A stretch of DNA of 64,000 nt from Myxococcus qinghaiensis (GCF_024198215.1 NZ_JAKCFA010000012.1:1-64000), one strand, 5' to 3'; counted from the stretch's first letter, positions 48,856 to 57,227 are shown. The notes: a model not told the origin generated them from the letters alone. Numbers and translations: made by a program.

Positions 48856-49805
48856 CCGACACCTCCCCGCGCATACAACACGCCGCCCAACACCAGCAGG
48901 AGCCCCACCAGCACCGCGATGAGCACCTTCCACGTGGAGATGGGCGCCTCCCCATGCACCTCTCCTGTCTGCCCATTCACGAGCACCCGCAACGGCGCCT
49001 CCCCTTCCGCGTAGCGCACCGGCAACACCCAGACAGGCAACAGACACACGTCCAGCGACTCCCAATCCAGCCGCGTGTCGTGGCTCAAGTCCCGGTGTGA
49101 GTCCCCCGGCATCAACCCCGCGAGCCGCTTCAAGACGCGCTCCCCCACCTCCGAGCGCGCGCCCTTCAGACAAGCCTCCCGCGTGAGCGACGGCTCCTCC
49201 GCCACCCACCCGGAGACGAGCGCCGGCGTGTAGCGCGCCAGCGCTCGGAAATCGAAGGGCTCCAGCGCCTCCAGCTCCTCGTTGCGCAAGCCATTCGACG
49301 CCGTGACGAGCACGTCCGCCACGTAGCCCTCCAACTCGCCCTGCAAGGGCCTCCACTCCGTGCGAGTCACCGTGCGCGTGCGCCGCACCGTCTTCCCGTT
49401 CTCCGTCGTCGTGTAGCTCTCCTGCTCCTGGTAGTCCTCACCGATGGTCGCTCGGAAGCTCGACTTCGCCAGCGCGCTGTAGAGGAACGCCGGCACGTAG
49501 ACGCCATGCACGTCCCCCGGCTCCGCGCTCCGGATGCCGGAGCGACAGAAGAGGCTGCGCGAGCGCAACCACCGGGACACGTTCTCCTTCGCCGCGGCGT
49601 GAGTCAGCGCGAACCCCAGCGCGAAGGCGGGCTCCGGCACTCCGGGCCTCGGAGGCCGCTCCACCACGGCCGGCGCCGCGCAATAGGGACACCGCGTGGT
49701 GCGCAGCGCCGGCTCCAGCACCAGCATCGCCCCACAGGCCTGGCACCCCAGGTGGAGCCTGGGCTCCGTCAATGACGCGGTCGACTCGTCATGCCCCACG
49801 GCCAT
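48852..49805 (-). CDS. Zn-ribbon membrane protein (paralogue 2)
   Basis: A 317-residue protein. One ribbon is at the start (CQACGAML and CPYCAAP). A middle domain has ENVSRWLRSRSLFCRSG, VYVPAFLYSALAKSSFRATIGEDYQEQESY and a PVWVLPVRYAEGEAPLRVLVNGQTGEVHGEAPIST block, and a C-terminal span closes it (VLIAVLVGLLLVLGGVLY). The paired P-V-W-V-L-P/ VLVNGQTG pattern matches paralogue 1, implying duplication and perhaps a heteromer. The Met of MAVGHDE was chosen because GGAG precedes it. Divergent from the small gene at 49946. Confidence 0.83.
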   Translation of the reverse strand: MAVGHDESTASLTEPRLHLGCQACGAMLVLEPALRTTRCPYCAAPAVVERPPRPGVPEPAFALGFALTHAAAKENVSRWLRSRSLFCRSGIRSAEPGDVHGVYVPAFLYSALAKSSFRATIGEDYQEQESYTTTENGKTVRRTRTVTRTEWRPLQGELEGYVADVLVTASNGLRNEELEALEPFDFRALARYTPALVSGWVAEEPSLTREACLKGARSEVGERVLKRLAGLMPGDSHRDLSHDTRLDWESLDVCLLPVWVLPVRYAEGEAPLRVLVNGQTGEVHGEAPISTWKVLIAVLVGLLLVLGGVLYARGGVG

Positions 49806-49945
49806 CGGCACGCTCCTTCTCCCGGGAAGCGCGGGCATGCGCTCCCCGCGCCTGCTCGCCTGCCCTCCAGACTCCGGCCGAGAACGATAGCCGGGTTGCC
49901 GTACGCATTCCCCGTCACGACCGTATCCAGGCGGAGGATTCCACC

Positions 49946-50263
49946 ATGGCGAAGGACCAGCGACGACAGCCCGCTCCCCAACCCGCCGAGGACTTCTACG
50001 GCCGCCCCACCGGGCCCCGGCACCAGGAGGAGCCGAAGGAGGACACCCCGGCCCCACGCCAGACCTCCCAGGATGACGAGCAGCGCCAGGAGGACGAGGG
50101 CCCCCGGCGTGCCCAGCCCATGGACCCGACGGAGCGGACCCCGGGCGCCATCCTCGACGACATCCCCGACGGCGACGGTCCGCGCAGCGACGCCGGCACC
50201 AACCCGCTGCCGGACCTGTACTGGACGGCCTTTCCCGGCAGCCTCGAGGAAGAGAAGGACTGA
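49946..50263 (+). CDS. Small acidic hypothetical protein
   Basis: A 105-residue polar, probably disordered protein rich in Pro, Gln, Glu and Asp (PAPQPAEDFYGRPTGPRH, DDEQRQEDEGPRRAQPMD), ending LPDLYWTAFPGSLEEEKD. The closing aromatic/acidic stretch may be a binding motif. GGCGGAGG precedes the ATG. No family is recognised. It faces away from the Zn-ribbon pair. Confidence 0.65.
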   Translation: MAKDQRRQPAPQPAEDFYGRPTGPRHQEEPKEDTPAPRQTSQDDEQRQEDEGPRRAQPMDPTERTPGAILDDIPDGDGPRSDAGTNPLPDLYWTAFPGSLEEEKD

Positions 50264-50401
50264 CGTCTGACATGGGGTCTCGCCGCGACTTCCTACCCGC
50301 GCGGTGAGGCCCCTGGTTTCAATCACTCACGCCATCGACGGAAATGTCAGCCCCCCTCTGTACTGTGTGCTCATTCGCCAGCATCCAGGGGGAGGAACTC
50401 C

Positions 50402-51085
50402 ATGGCGGAAGTCCGTGAGCTGCCACGTGTGTCCGTGAACAAGTTGGGGGAGTACCTCATCGCGACCCCTGCTCGTCGCAAGCGCATCATCTACGACCAG
50501 AAGCACCCACCGGAGCAGCAGTACCTGCGCTACCCCGAGGCGTCTCACGCGATTACCGACTTCCTCTGTCGTGATTTGGACCCGGCCATCCTCCGCGAGC
50601 ACCAGCGCCGCTTCGCGTGCAGCGTGCCGCAGTCGGAGTTCGAGGCGCAGCGGCTCCACCTCTGCTCGGAGGCGCTGGAGCGCTTCGCGGACGTGGTGCC
50701 GTGGCTCGGGCTGGAGGACACCATCGTCAGCGCCGTGGGCGCGGAGCCTCCGGTGCTGGAGATGGCGGGCGTCACCATCAGCGTGCGCCCCGAAGTCGTG
50801 CTCCAGCGGATGGACCGCCACGGCAACCCGCGCGTGGGGTTGATGAAGCTCTACTTCTCCAAGCACCACCCGCTGGACGAGCGCTCCGGGCAGTACATCG
50901 GGACGATGTTGCAGCGCTTCGCGGAGCAGCACCTGTGCCAGCTGGGGCCGTCGGACCACCGCATGGTGCAGGTGGTGGATGTGTTCGCGGGCACCATCTT
51001 CACCGCGCCTCGCGCGCACATCCGTCGACTCACCGACGTCGTGCTCGCCTGCGAGGAGATCGCGGAGCGCTGGGCGGTCCACTGA
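50402..51085 (+). CDS. Conserved hypothetical protein (VSVNKLGEYL type)
   Basis: A 227-residue soluble protein. It begins VSVNKLGEYLIATPARRKRIIYDQKHP, and a later strand-rich part (TISVRPEVVLQRMDRHGNPRVGLMKLYFSKHHPLD) suggests a mixed alpha/beta fold. The D-x-x-x-G-x-x-K run could be the core of a PD-(D/E)XK-type nuclease fold, but this is a guess. I recall unannotated proteins with the same N-terminus in other proteobacteria. Monocistronic, with GGGGGAGGAACTCC before the ATG. Confidence 0.72.
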   Translation: MAEVRELPRVSVNKLGEYLIATPARRKRIIYDQKHPPEQQYLRYPEASHAITDFLCRDLDPAILREHQRRFACSVPQSEFEAQRLHLCSEALERFADVVPWLGLEDTIVSAVGAEPPVLEMAGVTISVRPEVVLQRMDRHGNPRVGLMKLYFSKHHPLDERSGQYIGTMLQRFAEQHLCQLGPSDHRMVQVVDVFAGTIFTAPRAHIRRLTDVVLACEEIAERWAVH

Positions 51086-51412
51086 CGTCGCCGTGCAGGT
51101 GAAGACAGACAGGTGACTTGGGGCGTCTGACTTCAGGGGCGCGCACGGTGTCGGAGGAAGCGGGGCTCGTGCCCGCTCGGACACCTGGAAGGCCGCCGGG
51201 CGATGACGCGAGACGTCTTCCGCTGGGGAACACAGGGCCCGTCGCGCCGTGTCATGCGGGCGGAGTGCTGGAACATTTCAGTGTGTCCGCGTGAGCGCTG
51301 AGACATGGCGTGACGTGTGACACGTGACACTTCCCGTGCTCCGGGGCAGGGCCTAGGCTGACGTCGCCGGTCGATTCGGCGGCCGGCTTCACCCCTCGAC
51401 GGGAGACGCATC
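51086..51412. other. Gene-free upstream region of the small precursor gene
   Basis: Contains a cluster of GTGAC/GTCAC-like words at about 51309-51332 (GTGACGTGTGACACGTGACA) that may be a regulator site. No gene or RNA is recognised. Confidence 0.4.
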
Positions 51413-51586
51413 ATGAAGAGCCACAAGGTGAAGACTTTGAAGGAGCTGTTCGTGAAGGACCTCGCCCGCATTCACGGAGGCGATGGGACCGCGACGTCCA
51501 CCTCCTCCACCGAGACGCAGAGCACGGAGCCCCAGGTCTCCACCACGCTGGCCTGTTGCGAAGAGACGAACGACCCCTGCTGCTGA
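51413..51586 (+). CDS. RiPP-like precursor peptide, Cys-rich with GG leader
   Basis: A 57-residue ORF below usual length cut-offs. The leader (MKSHKVKTLKELFVKDLARI, then HGG at 22-24) resembles the K-x-L-K-x-L natural-product precursor leaders that end in a double glycine. The rest is Ser/Thr-rich (TATSTSSTETQST) and closes with CC at 48-49 and 56-57 (LACCEETNDPCC). Ser/Thr next to Cys suits lanthionine-type or disulfide-type peptides. GGGAGA lies 9 nt before the ATG. No modifying enzyme or transporter is in the window, so identity is inferred from the leader and Cys pattern. Confidence 0.6.
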   Translation: MKSHKVKTLKELFVKDLARIHGGDGTATSTSSTETQSTEPQVSTTLACCEETNDPCC

Positions 51587-51793
51587 GAGGCGCCGTTCGA
51601 CGTGTCGCTGTATCCGCGCGTGTCCTCCGTCCGAGGGCACGCGTTTTTCGTTGCGGGGATGTTGGCTTTGCGGCGGCGCGGATGTTGGCTCGTGGGTGAT
51701 TGACGCCTGCTCGCGCCCGGGAGCGAACAGTCCAAGTGACTGGCGTGCGTGTGTTGGTTGGTAGGGCCTGGGAGCATCGCCAGCCTTCGCGGC

Positions 51794-53269
51794 ATGGCGC
51801 ATCGAAGCTTGGACAACGGCAAGGATGAGAAGCTGGGGGCTCCCCGGTCTGGACCAGGCACGGAGCCGGTGAGGCCGGCCGAAGCGGCGCCTCCGGGCTC
51901 ACGGGAGCGGAGCGAGTCGGATGTGTCGGGCTGGAACCCGGCGCGCGACGAGTCGCCTTCCGTACGCGAGGGGCGCTTCTACCGGGCCGCTTCGCTGCGC
52001 ATGGCGCAACCTCGAACGGATGTGGAGGACCGGGGTGGCGCGGAGTGGGCTCGCGGTGGGGTGCGCGGCGGGCCGTACGGGCGCGATGACCGGGATGACC
52101 GCTACGCCACGGGCATGGGGCCTCGGGCTCGGATGGGGGCGCAGGACCAGGAGCTGTCGCCCCAGCCCGCGGATTACCGCGCGTGGGACCGCACCGGGTA
52201 CGGCGGCTCCGACTGGGATGATGAGGACCGGGCCCGGCGTGAGCTGCGTTCCCGCGAGGAGCTGCGGGCTCATGAGGAGGTGCGTCCCCGTGAAGTGGTG
52301 CGGGCTCGTGAGGAGATGCGGGTTCGTGAGGATGCGCGTTCCCGTGACGAGATGCGTGCTCGTGAGGAGATGCGTTCCCGTGAGGATGCGCGTTCCCTTC
52401 AGGAGATGCGTTCCCTTCAGGAGATGCGTTCCCGTGATGAGATGCGTGCTCGTGAGGATGCGCGTGGCGCGCGGCGGACGGAATGGGATGACGAGCGCTC
52501 TCGCGGGGAAGTGCCTCCGGGCCAGGAGTTCACCTTCGAGGCTCGCCCACGGCGGGACGTGCAGTCACGTCGCGAGCCCAGCGACTTCGCGGACCGCTCA
52601 AGCGGAGAGACGCGCCCCCCTCGTGAGCACGGCTCGCACGAGGACCTTTCATCGAGGGACGTGTCACCAGGTCAGGAGTTCAGCTTCGAGGCCCGCTCTC
52701 GGAGGGACACGCGCGTGCGCGACGAACGGACTCGCACGGCCGACCATATTCGCGAGGACCGCAGTCAGGACTTCCGCATGAGGCCCATCGCCGCGGCCGA
52801 GCGGCTGCGGTGGCAACGTGAGCCATTGACCGCTCGCGACGTGATGACTCGCAACGTGCGCACCGCGCGACGTGACAGCTCCCTGCGCGATGTCGCCCGG
52901 CTGATGAAGGAAGACGACTGCGGCGTCATCCCCATCGTCAACGAGGACGGCCGACTCGAAGGAACCGTCACCGACAGGGACCTGGCCATCCAGGCCTTCT
53001 CGGGCGGACAGCCTCCGGAGCAACTGCGCGCCATGGATGTGATGACCGGTGACATCCACGCCGTCACGCCCGACGAGAACCTTCACACCCTCGTCGACCT
53101 CATGGCCCGCGAGCAGATTCGTCGCATCCCCGTCGTCGAACGCGATGACCGGCTCGTCGGCATCGTCACGTTGAGCGACATCGCCCAGCGCGCCGACGGC
53201 GACGAGGAGCTTCAACGCGCACTGGAGCGCATCTCGTCACGCCGCTCGTTCTGGTCCCGGCTGCGCTGA
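51794..53269 (+). CDS. CBS-pair protein with charged hexapeptide repeats
   Basis: A 491-residue protein. Residues 1-150 are disordered and charged. Residues 152-223 are twelve R-x-R-E/D-E-M-like hexapeptides, likely a highly charged helix. Two copies of PGQEF(T/S)FEARxRRD follow. The C-terminal 130 residues are a CBS pair (ARDVMTRNVRTARRDSSLRDVARLMKEDDCGVIPIVNEDG and DVMTGDIHAVTPDENLHTLVDLMAREQIRRIPVVERDD). CBS pairs bind adenine nucleotides. The Met of MAHRSLDNG was taken as start; no strong ribosome site separates it from one 45 nt earlier. Confidence 0.82.
   Translation: MAHRSLDNGKDEKLGAPRSGPGTEPVRPAEAAPPGSRERSESDVSGWNPARDESPSVREGRFYRAASLRMAQPRTDVEDRGGAEWARGGVRGGPYGRDDRDDRYATGMGPRARMGAQDQELSPQPADYRAWDRTGYGGSDWDDEDRARRELRSREELRAHEEVRPREVVRAREEMRVREDARSRDEMRAREEMRSREDARSLQEMRSLQEMRSRDEMRAREDARGARRTEWDDERSRGEVPPGQEFTFEARPRRDVQSRREPSDFADRSSGETRPPREHGSHEDLSSRDVSPGQEFSFEARSRRDTRVRDERTRTADHIREDRSQDFRMRPIAAAERLRWQREPLTARDVMTRNVRTARRDSSLRDVARLMKEDDCGVIPIVNEDGRLEGTVTDRDLAIQAFSGGQPPEQLRAMDVMTGDIHAVTPDENLHTLVDLMAREQIRRIPVVERDDRLVGIVTLSDIAQRADGDEELQRALERISSRRSFWSRLR
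52247..52462 (+). repeat. Twelve 18-bp in-frame repeats in the CBS gene
   Basis: Twelve 18-bp units (CGTTCCCGTGAGGATGCG type) encode hexapeptides such as RSREEL, RAREEM, RSREDA and RSLQEM. Adjacent units are nearly identical in places (two successive RSLQEM), so the number may vary between strains. Confidence 0.85.
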
Positions 53270-53287
53270 CGGCCTCCGCTCGCCTCG

Positions 53288-53917
53288 TCATGAAGCGATG
53301 AGGCGACGCAGGTCCTCGTCCTTGAGCCACCACGCGCTCGAGACAGGGATGACGTCGAACCCGTCGCCGGCCAGCTTGAGCAAGGCCGGCGGCACCCATC
53401 CGTAGACGATGCCACCATGTTCTCCCGTATCCTGGTGCGCGAACCACGTGTCCCAACCAGGAACGTCGTAGTCGTCCAGGAACCCGTTCGAGGGCACCGT
53501 CGCGGCGCCACAGATGTCGGTATTGAAGTCCGTCGCGAACACCCATCCACCGGCGAGCTCCCCGAGCGGAGGCAGCGGCATGTTCATCCGCGCCAGCGCC
53601 TCACGGCGTCTCTCGACGATGAAGTCCACGGCCTCCACACCCGCGTCGGGCGCGCGGAGGAGAATCGATATCAGGGTGTCCCCATCATGGCCGCAGACCG
53701 GCGGCATCAGCTCCGCCGTGCGCGTCGTGTCCCCTGCCCGAGCCGCCTCGGCGCGCGGCAGACACCAGGCGATGGTCTCCGCCAGACGCTGCTTGAAGTC
53801 GCGCGGCAGCGCTCCCGTCAGGTCCACCGGGAGTACCGTGATCCCCCGAGCCACCTCTTCGGGCAGCACCCACCGGGCGACAGCCTCCTTCAGACGCCGC
53901 TTGAAGTCGCTCGACAT
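53288..53917 (-). CDS. Hypothetical protein with internally repeated N-terminus
   Basis: A 209-residue protein of unknown function. SDFKRRLKEAVARWVLPEE (2-20) and RDFKQRLAETIAWCLPRAE (about 38-57) look like a duplicated helix. The rest has DTLISILLRAPDAGVEAVDFIVERRREALARMNMPLPP and an aromatic-rich C-terminus (FLDDYDVPGWDTWFAHQDTGEHGG, PVSSAWWLKDEDLRRLIAS). No signal or span. It is convergent with the CBS gene. The start at MSSDFK fits the repeat boundary. Confidence 0.68.
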   Translation of the reverse strand: MSSDFKRRLKEAVARWVLPEEVARGITVLPVDLTGALPRDFKQRLAETIAWCLPRAEAARAGDTTRTAELMPPVCGHDGDTLISILLRAPDAGVEAVDFIVERRREALARMNMPLPPLGELAGGWVFATDFNTDICGAATVPSNGFLDDYDVPGWDTWFAHQDTGEHGGIVYGWVPPALLKLAGDGFDVIPVSSAWWLKDEDLRRLIAS

Positions 53918-53949
53918 CCCGCCATCTTCCGTCCCGAGCGTGCTCGCGC

Positions 53950-54840
53950 TCAAGCCGGCGCCTTGACGAAGTCGAGGAAGGCCCTCAGCGCCGTGGGGAG
54001 CTGACGCCGGCTCGGGTAGTACAGGAAGAACCCCGCGTACGCGGGACACCAGTCCTCCAGCACGCGCACCAGCCGCCCCTCTTCCAGCAGCCGCGTCACC
54101 TGCGCCTCGAAGACATACGCGAGCCCCACGCCCGCCAGCGCCGCGTCCACCATCAACCCCTGGTCATTCAGCGTCAGCGGGCCCTCCGCCTCGACGAGCA
54201 CCTCCTCGCCGTCCCGCTCGAACTCCCAGCGGTAGTACAGGCCACTGGAGAACCGGAACCGGATGCACGGCAGCCCCCTCAAGTCCTGGGGCGTCCTGGG
54301 CACCGGGTGCCGCTGGAAGTACTCCGGCGACGCGACGATGGCGGAGCGCTGCCGGGGCCCCAGCGGCGCCGCGAGCATGTCCGCGGCGATCTGCTCGCCG
54401 AACCGCACCCCCGCGTCGAAGCCCTGCGCGACGATGTCCGTCAGCGAGTCGTCCACCCGCACCTCGACGCTCACGTCCGGATAGGCCCTCAGGAACCGCG
54501 TGACGAGGGGCAGCAGCGCCAGGTGCGCCGACTGTCGGGCCGCGTTGAGGCGCAGCGTCCCCATGGGCTGTCCCCGGAACGCATTCAGGTCCTCGAGCGC
54601 ATCGCGGATGTCCTGGAAGGCCGGCCGCAGGCGCGCATGGAGCCGCTCCCCGGCCTCCGTCAGCGCCACGCTGCGCGTCGTCCGGTTGACCAGCCGCACC
54701 CCCAGGCGCTCCTCGATGGCCTGCAGCGCGTGGCTCAGCGCCGACGGCGTCACCCCCAGCTCCCCCGCCGCCTTCCGGAAGCTCCGGTGCGTGGCGATGG
54801 CCAGGAACGAGGACAGCGAGGCCGGGTCGATGCGCTTCAT
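53950..54840 (-). CDS. LysR family transcriptional regulator
   Basis: A 296-residue LysR protein. The HTH is LSSFLAIATHRSFRKAAGELGVTPSALSHALQAIEERLGVRLVNR. The effector domain includes GTLRLNAARQSAHLALLPLV and an FDAGVRFGEQI stretch typical of the group that acts on divergent oxidoreductase genes. The C-terminal FFLYYPSRRQLPTALRAFLDFV is usual. The long open frame upstream is a shadow of the kelch gene. A perfect inverted repeat directly before its ATG suggests autoregulation. Confidence 0.9.
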   Translation of the reverse strand: MKRIDPASLSSFLAIATHRSFRKAAGELGVTPSALSHALQAIEERLGVRLVNRTTRSVALTEAGERLHARLRPAFQDIRDALEDLNAFRGQPMGTLRLNAARQSAHLALLPLVTRFLRAYPDVSVEVRVDDSLTDIVAQGFDAGVRFGEQIAADMLAAPLGPRQRSAIVASPEYFQRHPVPRTPQDLRGLPCIRFRFSSGLYYRWEFERDGEEVLVEAEGPLTLNDQGLMVDAALAGVGLAYVFEAQVTRLLEEGRLVRVLEDWCPAYAGFFLYYPSRRQLPTALRAFLDFVKAPA

Positions 54841-54859
54841 TGGTGAGCTGAACTCACCA
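54841..54859. promoter_or_regulatory. LysR operator abutting the start codon
   Basis: TGGTGAG-CTGAA-CTCACCA, a perfect 7-5-7 inverted repeat, begins at the base next to the LysR ATG (minus strand). A further CTCGGTGAG half-site follows at 54861. The T-N11-A form fits a LysR dimer. Confidence 0.6.
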
Positions 54860-54947
54860 GCTCGGTGAGAGCGCGCGGGGATGAGCGGTCCCGCGCGTGC
54901 ACCGGTGGGCCCACCGCGTCTGTCGCGGCGGGCCCGGTGCGGCGGCG

Positions 54948-56285
54948 TCAGGGGACGTACTTCTCCGTCGTGCGCAGCGCCGCCCCGCTGGTCGTCACCC
55001 CTCCCGTGACGAGCACCTCCCCTGAGTCCAGGAGAGTGGCCCGGTGTAACGAGCGCTCCTCCATCATGTCTGGGCCTTCCCTCCATCCTTCCGAGGGGCG
55101 GTAGAGCAGCACGGTGCGCAGCGAGCTGTCCTGGTCGGGGGTTCCTCCCGTGACCAGCACCTCCTTCGTCAGCAGGCGCGTGGCCGTATGCGAGCCCCGA
55201 GGCTCCGTCAGGGTGCCCGCATCCCTCCAGGTCCAATTGCCCGGGACGAACAACTCCGTGCTGGTGCCAGGGAACGAGGGCCCCAGGGACTTGTCCGTGC
55301 CCACCACCAGCACCTCTCCCGAGTCCAGTAACGTCGCGGTGTGGCCGACACGCGGCACCGCCATGGTGGACGGCACGGGCGTCCAGCTCCCGGCGCCCCG
55401 CTGGTAGATTTCCGCGTTGAGCATCCCCGTATCGAAGCCCCCCACGGCCAGCACTCCACCCCCACTCAGCTCCACGGCTGCCAAGCCGTTGCGCGTCCTC
55501 GACAGTGGCCCCGAGGTGCGGACCCAGCCTTTGCTGTCCGGGTCGTAGAGCTCGGCCGTGGACAGGGCGTCCTCGGTGTTCGCGCCGCCCCCCATGACCA
55601 GGACCTCTCCTGACGCGGACAACAGGACCGCGGCATGGTTGGCGCGCGCGTCGTTCAGGGTACCCGCCGCCGTCCAACCGCCCGTGTCGGGGTTGTACAG
55701 CAGGGCGCCAGCCACGGGTCCGAACTGGTTCTCTCCTCCTGCAATCAGGACCTTGCCATCCTTCAGCAACGTGGCCGTGTGCCCGGCCCGTGCGATGGGC
55801 AGGGTGCCCGCGTTGGACCATGTGTCCGTCTCAGTGTTGTAGAGCTGCGTCGACGCGGTGGCGATACCCCAGGTCTTGAAGCCCCCCACCACCAAGACCC
55901 TGTTGTTGCCCACGTTGGTGGCCGTATGGAGGAAGCGAGGCTCCGCCATCTCCGCGGTCTGCTCCCAGCTTGGCGCCGTGTGGCCACCGTCATCCACGCC
56001 GGGCATTTCATTCGCGTCAGGCACTTCGCCCGCGTCACCCGCGTCACCCGCGTCACCCGCGTCACCCGCGTCGCCCGCGTCACCCGCGTCACCCGCGTCA
56101 CCCGCGTCACTGGCATCGGGCTGGCCTCCGCCTCCATCCGGAGTGCCCGCGTCGCCCACGTCGCAAATCCCCGGGTTCTCGCGGCAGACCTCCCTCGTCG
56201 CGCCCTCCACGTCGATGCACGACGCGATGCCGAAGAGCCCCACCGCCGCCAACACCGCCACTGCGCTGCGCATCAACGGATTCAC
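54948..56285 (-). CDS. Kelch-repeat lipoprotein with DAG-rich stalk
   Basis: A 445-residue lipoprotein (lipobox near FGIASC). After Cys come GICDVGDAGTPDGGGGQPD and nine GDA units (a flexible stalk), then kelch repeats from about 110 (RFLHTATNVGNNRVLVVGG, RAGHTATLLKDGKVLIAGG, RANHAAVLLSASGEVLVMGG, RVGHTATLLDSGEVLVVG, RGSHTATRLLTKEVLVTGG, RSLHRATLLDSGEVLVTGG), which form a six- or seven-blade propeller. GGGAGG precedes a GTG that overlaps the upstream stop (GTGA). Function as a surface binding module is inferred. Confidence 0.85.
   Translation of the reverse strand: MNPLMRSAVAVLAAVGLFGIASCIDVEGATREVCRENPGICDVGDAGTPDGGGGQPDASDAGDAGDAGDAGDAGDAGDAGDAGDAGEVPDANEMPGVDDGGHTAPSWEQTAEMAEPRFLHTATNVGNNRVLVVGGFKTWGIATASTQLYNTETDTWSNAGTLPIARAGHTATLLKDGKVLIAGGENQFGPVAGALLYNPDTGGWTAAGTLNDARANHAAVLLSASGEVLVMGGGANTEDALSTAELYDPDSKGWVRTSGPLSRTRNGLAAVELSGGGVLAVGGFDTGMLNAEIYQRGAGSWTPVPSTMAVPRVGHTATLLDSGEVLVVGTDKSLGPSFPGTSTELFVPGNWTWRDAGTLTEPRGSHTATRLLTKEVLVTGGTPDQDSSLRTVLLYRPSEGWREGPDMMEERSLHRATLLDSGEVLVTGGVTTSGAALRTTEKYVP
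56029..56112. repeat. Nine 9-bp repeats coding the Gly-Asp-Ala stalk
   Basis: GCGTCACCC-type units start at 56032, 56041, 56050, 56059, 56068, 56077, 56086, 56095 and 56104, an exact 9-bp period with one changed base (56068 unit ends GCCC). In frame, they only lengthen or shorten the stalk of the kelch lipoprotein. Confidence 0.9.
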
Positions 56286-57127
56286 GGCCACCTCCCAGCC
56301 ACAAAGGCGGAGGTCCCATCCGTCCCCACCGTGAGCGCCAGCGGGCCCGGCTCCGGCGCCCCCAGCAGGTACATCCCCGTCGCCACTCCCAGCCCCACCG
56401 CCCCACCCACCCACAGGCCCACGCTCGCCGACTGCAGCGACCGCGTCCGCGAGGCGACCGCGCGCGCATCCGCCTCCGTGCGGATTTCGAAGGACACCGG
56501 CGGCTTCAGCCTCGACTTCTCCTTCGCGGCCATGAACCACACCACCCCGCCCCCCGCCGCCAACACCCCACCCACCACGGCTGGAATCCACGCCCGTGCC
56601 CTCAGCGAGGACTGTCCCTCCGCCTCCATCGACAGCTCCACGGGATTGCTCGCCACCGCGCGCGCGGGCTCCGGGGCCTTCACCTTCAGCGCGTCCGGTG
56701 TCTCACCGCGCACGGCCAGCTCCTTGAGCACCTTCTGCCGCACCGACTCGAAGCGCTCGCGCAGCTTCGGCGACACGGTCAGCGGCAGCTTCGCGTCCGG
56801 ATTCAGGAAGAGGGCCGACTTGAAGGCCGCGTCCGACTCCGCCTGCCGCCCCTGGCTCAGCTCCGCCAGCACGACGCCCTCGTAGAGGGACACCGCCACG
56901 TCGTCCTCGGGGCCCTTCGACACCTTCTTCGCGCGAACAATCTGCTCCAGCGCCCGCTCGTGCTCCAGGTCCTCGATGAGCCGGTTGATGGACATCAGGT
57001 AGCGCCGCACGTCGGGAGAAACCTCCGCCCGCGCGGGCACTGGCAACACCAGCAGCCCCAGCAGCAGGCCCCACACCCAGGCCCCACGTCGCCAGGACAG
57101 CCTCGGACACAACCGGTTGGTCGGCAT
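56282..57127 (-). CDS. Exported TPR-like protein with two C-terminal spans
   Basis: A 281-residue protein. A signal peptide (WVWGLLLGLLVLPVPARA) is followed by TPR-like helices (VRRYLMSINRLIEDLEHERALEQIVRAKKV, VAVSLYEGVVLAELSQGRQAESDAAFKSALFLNPDAKLPL). Two hydrophobic spans follow (WIPAVVGGVLAAGGGVVWFMAA and SVGLWVGGAVGLGVATGMYLLG). This plan recurs upstream of surface lipoproteins in myxobacteria. GAGGG precedes the ATG. It overlaps the kelch gene by 4 bp, so they are coupled and probably act together in the envelope. Confidence 0.8.
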   Translation of the reverse strand: MPTNRLCPRLSWRRGAWVWGLLLGLLVLPVPARAEVSPDVRRYLMSINRLIEDLEHERALEQIVRAKKVSKGPEDDVAVSLYEGVVLAELSQGRQAESDAAFKSALFLNPDAKLPLTVSPKLRERFESVRQKVLKELAVRGETPDALKVKAPEPARAVASNPVELSMEAEGQSSLRARAWIPAVVGGVLAAGGGVVWFMAAKEKSRLKPPVSFEIRTEADARAVASRTRSLQSASVGLWVGGAVGLGVATGMYLLGAPEPGPLALTVGTDGTSAFVAGRWP

Positions 57128-57180
57128 GAATTCCCTCTGGGAGACAAGAGGCCCCACCGGCGCCGACATCCCAAAAAACA

Positions 57181-57227
57181 AGGAGGGCCTCGCGAGTCCC
57201 ACTCCCGTGGAACCCCGAGGCCCTCCT
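57181..57227. terminator. Stem-loop between the Rieske operon and the TPR/kelch operon
   Basis: AGGAGGGCCTCG (57181-57192) pairs with CGAGGCCCTCCT (57216-57227) across a 23-nt loop. It sits about 45 bp past the stop of the double-Rieske gene on the minus strand, before the next minus-strand start. Confidence 0.65.

Noticed and set aside
53950-55821. A 623-residue fusion protein ending in LysR
   Set aside because: The first 320 codons are an off-frame shadow of the kelch gene; LysR starts at 54840 beside its operator.
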